A DNA stretch of 64,000 nucleotides from Afipia felis ATCC 53690 (GTDB taxonomy: Bacteria; Pseudomonadota; Alphaproteobacteria; Rhizobiales; Xanthobacteraceae). Both the position numbers and the translations under genes were made by a program. Location of the stretch: positions 3,038,001-3,102,000 of the forward strand of contig NZ_KB375270.1 in NCBI RefSeq assembly GCF_000314735.2, in the 5' to 3' direction. Numbering within the stretch: position 1 is the stretch's first letter; each line of letters opens with the position of its first letter. Shown here piece after piece: positions 15,981-24,901 of this stretch. The notes under the pieces are model-generated. The model was not told the origin of the DNA. It did not search any database and saw only the letters and a list, made by a program, of their open reading frames with translations.

Positions 15981-18730
15981 ACGCGGTCGAAATTGAAGAA
16001 GCCATTTCCGCACTGGCGGAGCGACCCTTCGACGCCGAGGAGTTTCCCTACGCGTTTCTGGAGGCCTTCGGAAATAAGGAGACCACGCTCAAGCGCCTGC
16101 GCAAGGGCGAGTCCAACAAGTCCGATCTGGGCGGTGTACTTCAGACGAACAACATCCATATCGCGACCTGTAAGCCGGGTGACGTGACGCGTACGCTGGA
16201 AGCGTTGAAAGCGAGCCCAGCCACGGCGCGGGCGAAGGCGCGTTTCGTGTTGGCGACCGACGGCGACCTGTTCGAGGCGGAAGACCTCACCACCGACGAC
16301 GCGCCGATCTCCTGCACCTATGCCGATTTCCCGAACCACTTCGGCTTCTTCCTCCCGCTGGCGGGGATCACCACGGTCAAGCAGGTCCGCGAAAGCTCGT
16401 TTGACATTCGCGCAACGAGCCGTCTGAACCGGCTCTACGTCGAGTTGCTGAAGGACAATCCCGAGTGGGGCACCGCGCAGCGCCGACACGACATGAACCA
16501 CTTCATGGCGCGGTTGATCTTCTGCTTCTTCGCGGAGGACACTGAGATATTCAACGGCACTCGCGCCTTCACGTCGGCCGTTGAGACGATGACCGCGAAG
16601 GATTCGGCCAACACGCATGAGGTGATCAGCACGCTATTTCGAGCGATGAACACCAAGATGGAGGAGCGCGCCGCCGCCGGCGTTCCGCGCTGGGCCGAGG
16701 GCTTTCCCTATGTGAACGGCGGACTGTTTTCCGGCAGCACCGATGTGCCGCGCTTCAGCCGCATCGCGCGATCATACCTGCTGCACATCGGCAGCCTCGA
16801 TTGGAAGAAGATCAACCCGGACATCTTCGGGTCGATGATCCAGGCGGTGGCCGATGATGACGAGCGCGGCACGCTCGGCATGCACTACACCAGTGTTCCG
16901 AACATTTTGAAGGTGCTGAATCCGCTCTTTCTGGATGATCTCCGTGAGAAGCTCGATGAAGCTGGCGAGAATGGGCGCATGTTGCTCAACTTGCGCAAGC
17001 GCATGTCTAAGATCCGCGTGTTCGATCCGGCCTGCGGTTCGGGCAATTTCCTTGTCATCGCCTACAAGGAGATGCGGGCTATCGAGGCGGAGATTAGTCG
17101 CCGCCGCGATGAGGCCGATCGGCGCACAGAAATTCCGCTGACCAACTTTCGCGGGATCGAACTGCGCGATTTTCCGGCCGAGATCGCGCGCTTGGCGCTC
17201 ATTATCGCCGAATACCAGTGCGATGTGCTCTATCGCGGCCAGAAAGAGGCCTTGCGAGATTTCCTGCCGCTTGATGCGCAGAACTGGATCACCTGCGGCA
17301 ACGCCCTGCGGCTCGATTGGCTGAGCATCTGCCCGCCGACAGGAACGGGCGTGAGGCACCACGCCGACGATTTGTTTCACACGCCGCTCAATCAGGCGCA
17401 GATCGATTTCGAGAATGAGGGCGGCGAGACTTACATTTGCGGAAATCCGCCGTACATCGGCGGAAAGAAACAAAGTGCTGAACAGAAAAGCGACCTCGCG
17501 GCCATTTTTTCCGGAGGGCAGCATAAAAACTTAGATTACGTATGCGGGTTCTTTGTGAAAGCTTGCAGATTCATAGATTCTTTTGACAAGGCTGCATTAG
17601 TTACTACTAATTCGATCAATCAAGGCACCCATGTCCCCGTGCTCTGGCCAGAGGTTTTCCGAGCCAATTGCGAGCTGGAGTTTGCATACGCGCCATTCAA
17701 ATGGGCGAACAACGCGGCGAATAACGCCGGCGTTTCCTGCACAATTTTGGGTCTGAGAGTACGTAAGCCAGGCTCCAAATACATATACAACGGAAATACC
17801 CGGCGCGAAGTGTCCAATATCAGTCCTTATCTCGTCGAGGGACCGGATCGGATCGTGCAGTCGGAAACGAAGCCAATTTCTGGTCTCTCCAAGATGATCA
17901 CTGGCAACGCTGCATATGACGGCGGCCACCTTTTTCTTGATAGCCGCGAGGCCCAAGCACTTCGAGGCAGCTTCCAAGAAATTAGCGGTAATATCCGATC
18001 TGTCTTGGGCACGTCGGAGTTCATTGACGGCATTTTGCGGTTTTGCCTTTGGTTTAACGACGACGAACTCGACTTCGCGGCCTCGCATCCTGCCGTGGCT
18101 CCTCGCATTGCATCTGTGCGCTCCTATCGCGAGACTGGTGGCGATGTCGCTAGGACATTAATTTCTCGTCCTCACCAATTCAGGTATCGGCACGAAGCAA
18201 AGCACTGCCAAATACTTGTACCACAGGTATCATCGGAGCGCCGGGAGTACTTGCCAGTTGGGTATCTGAGCAGTGACGCCATAATAACACATCTCGGTCA
18301 CGCAATTTACGATCCCACGCTAGTCGATCTGTCCGTGCTGAGTTCAAAGCTCCATTTGACGTGGGTCTCGACGATATGCGGCAAGCTGGAAACGCGCCTG
18401 CGCTATGCTAGCAATCTGGGTTGGAATACGTTTCCGCTACCGATATTGACTGATAAGAACAAAGTTGATCTCACTCGCTGCGCCGAAAATATCCTTTTGG
18501 CCCGAGAGGCATATTTCCCAGCGACGATCGCCGAGCTTTATGATCCAGCGACCATGCCGGACGACCTCCGTGCAGCTCACGACCGTAACGACGAGGTACT
18601 CGAGCGCATCTATATCGGTCGTCGATTTAAGAACGACACCGAACGACTCGAAAGGTTGTTCGACCTTTACATCAAAATGACGACAGGATCGAGCAAGGCA
18701 ACCAGAACCCCTGTGGCGGCAACATCATGA
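15977..18730 (+). CDS. MmeI/Eco57I-like DNA adenine methyltransferase
   Basis: A 917-residue protein. An N-terminal region of about 330 residues precedes a gamma-class amino-methyltransferase core with SAM motif I FDPACGSGNFL near residue 350 and catalytic NPPY near residue 490. The C-terminal third (residues 500-870) should hold the target-recognition domain. Such enzymes make N6-methyladenine. I cannot identify a convincing nuclease motif in the N-terminal region, so self-contained type IIG activity is unproven. Codon use becomes clearly AT-richer after the NPPY motif. First enzyme gene of the coupled operon. Confidence 0.88.
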   Translation: MNAVEIEEAISALAERPFDAEEFPYAFLEAFGNKETTLKRLRKGESNKSDLGGVLQTNNIHIATCKPGDVTRTLEALKASPATARAKARFVLATDGDLFEAEDLTTDDAPISCTYADFPNHFGFFLPLAGITTVKQVRESSFDIRATSRLNRLYVELLKDNPEWGTAQRRHDMNHFMARLIFCFFAEDTEIFNGTRAFTSAVETMTAKDSANTHEVISTLFRAMNTKMEERAAAGVPRWAEGFPYVNGGLFSGSTDVPRFSRIARSYLLHIGSLDWKKINPDIFGSMIQAVADDDERGTLGMHYTSVPNILKVLNPLFLDDLREKLDEAGENGRMLLNLRKRMSKIRVFDPACGSGNFLVIAYKEMRAIEAEISRRRDEADRRTEIPLTNFRGIELRDFPAEIARLALIIAEYQCDVLYRGQKEALRDFLPLDAQNWITCGNALRLDWLSICPPTGTGVRHHADDLFHTPLNQAQIDFENEGGETYICGNPPYIGGKKQSAEQKSDLAAIFSGGQHKNLDYVCGFFVKACRFIDSFDKAALVTTNSINQGTHVPVLWPEVFRANCELEFAYAPFKWANNAANNAGVSCTILGLRVRKPGSKYIYNGNTRREVSNISPYLVEGPDRIVQSETKPISGLSKMITGNAAYDGGHLFLDSREAQALRGSFQEISGNIRSVLGTSEFIDGILRFCLWFNDDELDFAASHPAVAPRIASVRSYRETGGDVARTLISRPHQFRYRHEAKHCQILVPQVSSERREYLPVGYLSSDAIITHLGHAIYDPTLVDLSVLSSKLHLTWVSTICGKLETRLRYASNLGWNTFPLPILTDKNKVDLTRCAENILLAREAYFPATIAELYDPATMPDDLRAAHDRNDEVLERIYIGRRFKNDTERLERLFDLYIKMTTGSSKATRTPVAATS

Positions 18731-19503
18731 ACGACTATGTGTTGTTTCAGATGTGGGGTCCATTTCGGCAGTCTCTGATTGCCAGCCACCTCTTCTATGT
18801 CGAACAGGCGAAAAGGCGCTTACTTTCGCAGTTTGAAGACATCGAGGCCGAAGCCGACAAGGCTGCCGAAGAATGGCTTCAGCGGAGCAGCGGACGTTTT
18901 GATCCTGATCGGCATGACGCCGGAGACTTCTACGAAGCTGCCAACGACGCCGGCATCGAGTTCTATACCCTTTTAAGTGATATGCGTGACCAGACCCGCC
19001 TGAGCGTCGTCGCGGGCATGTTCCATGAATGGGACAAGCAACTGCGCGATTGGCTAGTTCGAGAAGTGCAGCATTGGCACCAAGGGAACGTCGCGGCGCA
19101 GAAAGTATGGTCGGCTGATTTCGTGCAGATCGCGGAATTGTTGGCGAGCGTTGGTTGGGAGATCCGTTGCACGGACTACTTCCAAATGCTTGATGCGGCC
19201 CGTCTCGTTGTTAACGTCTATAAGCACGGTAAGGGAAAGTCACTTGAGGATCTCAAGCAAAAGTATCCTGACTACCTCGATGACCCGTTTCGTGGCGCTG
19301 CATTCTCAAGCGTGGAGCATCGCGACCACACGCATCTAAAGGTAAGTGACGAGCAATTTCAGGCATTTTCAGATGCGATCGTCGCGTTCTGGCAAGCGGT
19401 GCCAGAGAACATATTCGAGTCAAAGGTCAATGACGTGCCCGATTGGTTTGGCAAGGCCATCCTGAAAGACCGCACCGGCCACAACCAGGCGAGCAAACAA
19501 TGA
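18727..19503 (+). CDS. Unknown protein of the defence operon
   Basis: I do not recognise this 258-residue protein. It looks mostly helical and acidic, with no signal peptide or membrane segment. Notable pieces are AKRRLLSQFEDIEAEADKAA near the start, a Trp/His-rich DWLVREVQHWHQGN stretch, and RLVVNVYKHGKGKS near residue 162, which recalls the N..KHG pattern of some HEPN-like proteins without being diagnostic. ATGA overlaps at both ends lock it between the methyltransferase and helicase, so it is an obligate part of the system rather than a passenger. Confidence 0.75.
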   Translation: MNDYVLFQMWGPFRQSLIASHLFYVEQAKRRLLSQFEDIEAEADKAAEEWLQRSSGRFDPDRHDAGDFYEAANDAGIEFYTLLSDMRDQTRLSVVAGMFHEWDKQLRDWLVREVQHWHQGNVAAQKVWSADFVQIAELLASVGWEIRCTDYFQMLDAARLVVNVYKHGKGKSLEDLKQKYPDYLDDPFRGAAFSSVEHRDHTHLKVSDEQFQAFSDAIVAFWQAVPENIFESKVNDVPDWFGKAILKDRTGHNQASKQ

Positions 19504-21560
19504 TCGACAACACGCCAAAGTCAGTCCCCTCCGTTTCGGTTAAATATGCCAGCAACGGCAGTTCAACCAAGGCCAACGAGTTCGGCATGCGGCCGATGCA
19601 GGAGCGCGCATTCGAGAAGCGTGGCGAGCAATATCTGCTAATTAAGTCGCCGCCAGCCTCGGGCAAGAGCCGCGCGTTGATGTTTATCGCGCTCGACAAG
19701 CTGACCAATCAGAGCGTCAAGCAGGCCATCATCGTCGTGCCGGAAAGGTCCATCGGCTCTAGCTTTCATGACGAGCCGCTGAGCAAGCACGGCTTCTGGG
19801 CGGACTGGCACGTTGAGCCGATGTGGAATCTCTGTGACGCGCCCGGAAACGACAATGGTGGCAAGGTCAATTCGCTCGGCGCGTTCTTTGAAAGCGACGA
19901 TAAGGTGCTGGTCTGCACTCATGCGACCTTCCGGTTCGCCGTCGACAAATTCGGGGTTGAAGCTTTCGACGACCGGTTGATCGCGGTGGACGAGTTCCAC
20001 CACGTCTCGGCCAATCCCGACAACAAGCTCGGCCTGCATCTGGGCGATTTCATCACCCGCGACCGCGTCCATATCGTCGCGATGACCGGCTCCTATTTCC
20101 GGGGCGACGCCGAGGCGGTGCTGGCGCCGCAGGACGAAGGCAAGTTCGAGAGTGTCACCTACACATATTACGAGCAGCTCAATGGCTATCAATATCTGAA
20201 GCAGCTCGACATCGGCTATTTCTTCTATTCGAATTCCTACGCCGACGACATTCTGAAGGTTCTGAACCCAGCCGAGAAGACGATCATCCACATCCCTAAC
20301 GTCAATTCGCGCGAGAGCACGAAGGACAAGATCAAGGAGGTGGAGCACATCATCGAGGAGCTGGGCGCCTGGCAAGGGACCGATCCGGCCACCGGATTCC
20401 AACTTGTCAAGACTCCGGAAGGCCAGATCCTGCGTATTGCCGATCTGGTCGATGACGATCCAGCCAAGCGGGATCACGTATCCGCCGCGCTGAAAGATCC
20501 TACGCAGAAGAACAACCGCGATCACGTCGACATCATCATCGCGCTGGGCATGGCGAAGGAGGGCTTCGACTGGATCTGGTGCGAACATGCGCTGACGGTT
20601 GGCTACCGCTCCAGCCTGACCGAGATCGTGCAGATCATCGGTCGCGCCACCCGTGATGCACCGGGCAAAACCCGCGCGCGCTTCTCAAACCTGATTGCCG
20701 AGCCTGCCGCCGCCGACGACATCGTGACCGAAGCGGTGAACGACACGCTGAAAGCGATCGCGGCGAGTCTGCTGATGGAGCAGGTTTTGGCCCCTCGCTT
20801 CGAGTTCAAGCCGAAGAATCCGCAAAACGAGCCGACGCCGGGCTTTGACTATGGCCAGGGTGGCTACGATCCGAGTAAGTGCAACGTCGGCTTCAACGAG
20901 GAATCCGGCAAGTTCCAGATCGAGATCAAAGGCCTCGCGACGCCAAAGAGCGAGGAGGCGACGCAAATCTGCCAAGAGGACCTGAACGAAGTGATCGCGG
21001 CCTTCGTGCAAGACAAGACGGCGATCGAACGTGGTCTCTTCGACGAGGAACTCGTCCCCGAGGAACTGACCCAGGTCCGCATGGGTAAGATCATCAAGGA
21101 CAAGTTCCCACACCTCGACGCAGAGGATCAAGAAGCCGTGCGTCAGCATGCTGTGGCGGCGTTGAATCTGACCCAGAAGGCGAAGGAAGTCGCGGCGGGC
21201 AGCTCGCTCGGCGAGGAGAGCGCGAATACCGCCTTTGTCGATGGCGTGCGCAAGTTCGCGATGGACGTGCGGGAGTTGGACATCGACTTGATCGACCGGG
21301 TCAATCCATTCGGCGAAGCCTATGCCATCCTCGCCAAGACGATGAGCGAGGAAAGCCTGAAACAGGTTGCCGCGGCGATTGCCGCCAAGCGCACCAGCCT
21401 GACGCCCGAGGAGGCGAAGGTGATCGCGAAACGTGCCGTTGAGTTCAAGCGGGAGCGCGGGCGTCTGCCGTCGATCAGCTCGGCCGACGCCTGGGAAAAG
21501 CACCTGGCAGAAGGCGCTGCCGCGTTTGTCCGTTTCAAGGATGAGGGCCGCTATGATTGA
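19500..21560 (+). CDS. DEAD/DEAH-like superfamily II helicase
   Basis: A 686-residue ATPase. Motif I is SPPASGKSRAL, motif II is VDEFHH (a DEFH variant of DEAH), motif III is MTGSY, and motif VI is QIIGRATRDAPGKTR. The ATPase core fills about residues 40-400, and a charged helical C-terminal part of about 280 residues follows. The likely role is ATP-driven translocation or remodelling on DNA for the methyltransferase/nuclease complex. Start 19500 overlaps the preceding stop by ATGA, and its end overlaps the GIY-YIG gene by 8 bp. Confidence 0.9.
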   Translation: MIDNTPKSVPSVSVKYASNGSSTKANEFGMRPMQERAFEKRGEQYLLIKSPPASGKSRALMFIALDKLTNQSVKQAIIVVPERSIGSSFHDEPLSKHGFWADWHVEPMWNLCDAPGNDNGGKVNSLGAFFESDDKVLVCTHATFRFAVDKFGVEAFDDRLIAVDEFHHVSANPDNKLGLHLGDFITRDRVHIVAMTGSYFRGDAEAVLAPQDEGKFESVTYTYYEQLNGYQYLKQLDIGYFFYSNSYADDILKVLNPAEKTIIHIPNVNSRESTKDKIKEVEHIIEELGAWQGTDPATGFQLVKTPEGQILRIADLVDDDPAKRDHVSAALKDPTQKNNRDHVDIIIALGMAKEGFDWIWCEHALTVGYRSSLTEIVQIIGRATRDAPGKTRARFSNLIAEPAAADDIVTEAVNDTLKAIAASLLMEQVLAPRFEFKPKNPQNEPTPGFDYGQGGYDPSKCNVGFNEESGKFQIEIKGLATPKSEEATQICQEDLNEVIAAFVQDKTAIERGLFDEELVPEELTQVRMGKIIKDKFPHLDAEDQEAVRQHAVAALNLTQKAKEVAAGSSLGEESANTAFVDGVRKFAMDVRELDIDLIDRVNPFGEAYAILAKTMSEESLKQVAAAIAAKRTSLTPEEAKVIAKRAVEFKRERGRLPSISSADAWEKHLAEGAAAFVRFKDEGRYD

Positions 21561-22779
21561 TCTCGACCTTGATGAGCTGCGTTCGGAGCTCGACGATTTC
21601 GCGCAACCGGAAAAGAAGGGCGGTCGTTCGCCTCGCGAGGAGCGCATCATCGCGGGCTTTGAGGAGATTCAGCGCTTTGTCGAGAAAAACGGCCACGCTC
21701 CGCGCCACGGCGAGGATGGCGATATATTCGAACGGCTTTATGCTGTGCGGCTCGACCGACTGCGCGCGCTCGAAGAATGCCGGTCCCTTCTCACACAGTT
21801 TGATCACCAGGGACTGATTACATGTGCGCCCATAGCGTCGTCTGGCCCGCCTGCTGACTCGATGGATGAGGAAGAGCTGCTCGCCGAACTGAAGGGCGCG
21901 GCCGGTTCATCCGACATCACCAAGCTGCGCCATGTGCGCACCAGTGCTGAGAAGCGCGAGGCCGAAGAAATCGCGAGTCGCGAGAAATGCGCGGATTTCG
22001 AGAGATTCAAGCCCCTATTCCTACAGGTGCAGGCCGATCTTGAGAGCGGGCGCCGGACCACAAGACCCTTCGTCAAGGATGCGGGTTTCCTGAAAGCCGA
22101 CATTCAGGCCGGGCAATTCTTCATCCTTGGCGGCCAGACCGCTTATGTGGCGGAGGTTGGAGAACTGATAAAGGCGCCAAATGGCGAAACCGACGCGCGG
22201 CTCCGGGTGATCTATTCCAATAGCACCGAGAGCGACCTGCTGCTGCGATCGCTGCAGCGCGCCCTCTACAAGGATGACGCTGGTCGACGTATTACCGAGC
22301 CAAGCGCCGGCCCGCTATTCGACGAGCAGACTGGCGATGGTGATCAGGCCAGCGGCACGATCTACGTGTTGCGGAGCAAGTCCGACCACCCTCTGGTCGC
22401 AGCGAACCGCGAAATCCTGCACAAGATCGGCGTGACGGGTGGTAGCGTCGAACGGCGCATCGCTAACGCTCGGCTCGATCCAACCTACCTCATGGCGGAT
22501 GTCGAGATCGTTGCGACTTACGAACTCTACAATATCAACCGGGCCAAGCTCGAATTCTTGATTCACAGGGTCTTTGGCGGGGCGCGCCTTGACGTCGAGA
22601 TCATGGATCGCCTCGGTCGACCGATCGTGCCGAAGGAATGGTTTCTAGTGCCCTTGTTCGCCATCGATGAGGCGGTAAACCGGATCAAGGACGGCACGAT
22701 CACCGATTACGTCTATAACCCGAATACCGCCCGGCTCGTAGAACACGGCGCGCAACCACCGCTGGGAAAATTGACATGA
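21553..22779 (+). CDS. GIY-YIG (T5orf172-type) nuclease-like protein
   Basis: A 408-residue protein whose last third carries a GIY-YIG-like domain of the T5orf172 type: TIYVLRSKSDHPLV, LHKIGVTGGSVERRI with the conserved Arg, then ATYELYNINRAKLEFLIHRVF with the conserved Glu. The N-terminal two-thirds is acidic and helical (LDELRSELDDFAQPEKK) and may bind partners. The predicted role is the DNA-cutting subunit. The start overlaps the helicase stop by 8 bp and the stop overlaps the next ATG. Confidence 0.87.
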   Translation: MIDLDLDELRSELDDFAQPEKKGGRSPREERIIAGFEEIQRFVEKNGHAPRHGEDGDIFERLYAVRLDRLRALEECRSLLTQFDHQGLITCAPIASSGPPADSMDEEELLAELKGAAGSSDITKLRHVRTSAEKREAEEIASREKCADFERFKPLFLQVQADLESGRRTTRPFVKDAGFLKADIQAGQFFILGGQTAYVAEVGELIKAPNGETDARLRVIYSNSTESDLLLRSLQRALYKDDAGRRITEPSAGPLFDEQTGDGDQASGTIYVLRSKSDHPLVAANREILHKIGVTGGSVERRIANARLDPTYLMADVEIVATYELYNINRAKLEFLIHRVFGGARLDVEIMDRLGRPIVPKEWFLVPLFAIDEAVNRIKDGTITDYVYNPNTARLVEHGAQPPLGKLT

Positions 22780-24782
22780 GCAATGTCAACGTCAGGCGGT
22801 TGGTCGAGAACATCCGTTCCGGCACCAATATCTATACGCCGCTTGTCGAAATCGTCGTAAATGCGATTCAGGCTATCGACGCGAAGGGCATACCGAATGG
22901 ACTGGTAGAAATCGAAGTCCTTCGAAACGGGCAGGCCGACGTACTCGACCGCCTTGATGACGTTGATGGCTTCGTTGTCAAGGACAACGGCATAGGCTTC
23001 ACAAAGAGCAACCGTGACGCCTTCGACACCCTCTACACCGAACAAAAGATTGCGGACGGCGGCAAAGGATTTGGACGCTTCACCTGTCTGAAATACTTCG
23101 ACCAGGTGAAAGTATCCAGCACCTTCGCCCAAGGTGATGCCTTCCGTGATCGCGTCTTCAAGATGGGTTTGGATAAGGACATCATCGTTGATGAAAAGGA
23201 AAGCGCGTCCGATGCGCACGCGACGGGCGCAACCGTTGAGATTTCCGGCATCAAGTCAGTAAGATTTCCCGACAAGAAACTGGAAACGATCAGCCGGGTC
23301 ATCGTGGAGCGGTTGCTGCCCTATTTCGTAGATAAGGAGCGGGTCTGCCCGCGCGTCGTGATCCGAGACGCGAATAAGCCGACCGATTCTATCTCCCTCA
23401 ATGACTATCTGGGCAAGGCAAACAGCCAAATCGTCGAAATGAAGGTGGGCGAAGGCACGTTTTCTTTATCGGCGAATGAAGATGAAAAGTCCTTTCAGGT
23501 CCGCGTGTTCAAATTCTTCGCGCCACGAACGGCGAAGAGCAAGGTGAGTCTTGTCGCGCACCGGCGAGAAGTGACGGACAATCCGCTCGAATCATACATT
23601 CCCGAATTCGCGGAAGAGTTTTTCGAGCCGGGGCCGGATCAGGATTTGGCTAAGGGGCGCAACTTCGTCATCAAAGCCTATGTGTTCGGCGACTATCTGA
23701 ACGACAACGTGTCCCTCGAACGGGGCGAGTTTCGCTTTCAAACCGACACCGACCTTTTGAACGGCATATCTCAGAATGACATCGAACAAAAAGCCGCCGA
23801 GCTCGTGCAGTCGGTGGTGGGCGCGGAGATCGCCGCAAGGAAGAGGCGCAAGGAAGTGCGCATCTCCGAGTACGTAACCAATGACGCGCCCTGGCATCGC
23901 ATCCTTGCAAAAGAGGTGGATTTCAGCGTCCTACCCATGAGGCCGTCAAATCAAGACATCGAGCTTCATCTACAAAAGAAGAAATATGAGAAGGAGGTGG
24001 CGACACGAACGCAGGTCACGGCGCTACTGAACTCGAAGAACCCGGATGAGCTTGGTGAGAAGATCTCGCAGTTGATCGAGAGTATTTCCGATAGTAGCAA
24101 GAACGACCTGATTCACTACGTCTCCATGCGAAAGTGCGTTCTGGACCTGTTTTCCAAGTCACTAGAAATCGGAGCCGACGGAAAACACAAATCCGAAGGC
24201 GAGGTGCATGACGTCATCATGCCGCGCAAAAAAGACTCTGAGGAACTGAACTATGATGCGCACAATCTTTGGATTCTGGATGAGCGACTGAATTTTACGT
24301 CCTACGTTTCGTCTGACAAACCCCTTAAATCAGCGAAGGGGGACCGCACGGACCTAACTATCTATAATCGCCGCGTGGCGTATCGGGGGGACAATGAGTC
24401 CAGTAACCCCATTACGATTTTCGAATTCAAGAAGCCCCAACGAGACGATTTTGCCGATCCATCCTCCAAGGAAGATCCGGTTCAGCAGATCATCCGTTAC
24501 GTCAATCAAATCAGGGAGGGCAAGTTCAAGACCCCGACCGGCCGTGACATCCTGGTCAACGACACAACGCCCTTCTACGGCTATGTCGTCTGTGATCTGA
24601 CCAAGAAGGTCAAGGGCTGGCTCCAAAAGGAGAAGAACTTTACCCCTATGCCCGATGGCCTGGGATGGTTCAACTGGTTCGGCAACATCAGCCTCTATAT
24701 GGAAGTGGTTAGCTGGACGAAGCTGCTCCGTGACGCGGAAATGCGGAACAAGATATTTTTCAATAAACTCGGCATAGATTGA
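22776..24782 (+). CDS. MORC/MutL-like GHKL ATPase with C-terminal PD-(D/E)xK-like domain
   Basis: A 668-residue protein. The N-terminus is a GHKL ATPase: N-box VEIVVNAIQAI, G1 box VKDNGIGF and G2 box GGKGFGRF, followed by an S5-like middle region. The last 180 residues contain GDRTDLTIYNRR followed by ITIFEFKKPQRDDF, an Asp...Glu-x-Lys arrangement typical of PD-(D/E)xK nucleases. MORC/MutL-like ATPases in restriction operons were described by Iyer, Abhiman and Aravind (2008). The likely role is an ATP-driven DNA clamp with its own nuclease. Last gene of the coupled operon. Confidence 0.88.
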   Translation: MSNVNVRRLVENIRSGTNIYTPLVEIVVNAIQAIDAKGIPNGLVEIEVLRNGQADVLDRLDDVDGFVVKDNGIGFTKSNRDAFDTLYTEQKIADGGKGFGRFTCLKYFDQVKVSSTFAQGDAFRDRVFKMGLDKDIIVDEKESASDAHATGATVEISGIKSVRFPDKKLETISRVIVERLLPYFVDKERVCPRVVIRDANKPTDSISLNDYLGKANSQIVEMKVGEGTFSLSANEDEKSFQVRVFKFFAPRTAKSKVSLVAHRREVTDNPLESYIPEFAEEFFEPGPDQDLAKGRNFVIKAYVFGDYLNDNVSLERGEFRFQTDTDLLNGISQNDIEQKAAELVQSVVGAEIAARKRRKEVRISEYVTNDAPWHRILAKEVDFSVLPMRPSNQDIELHLQKKKYEKEVATRTQVTALLNSKNPDELGEKISQLIESISDSSKNDLIHYVSMRKCVLDLFSKSLEIGADGKHKSEGEVHDVIMPRKKDSEELNYDAHNLWILDERLNFTSYVSSDKPLKSAKGDRTDLTIYNRRVAYRGDNESSNPITIFEFKKPQRDDFADPSSKEDPVQQIIRYVNQIREGKFKTPTGRDILVNDTTPFYGYVVCDLTKKVKGWLQKEKNFTPMPDGLGWFNWFGNISLYMEVVSWTKLLRDAEMRNKIFFNKLGID

Positions 24783-24901
24783 ACGGGTCACGACCGACGA
24801 ACCCTTACTGCGGTCCCTGGCAGCCAGCACCTACGGCCGCGCAAGGTCCGCGTCATGGAAACGCGGCGGGGCGCACTCCCCCAGAGCTCGACCGCTTGGC
24901 T

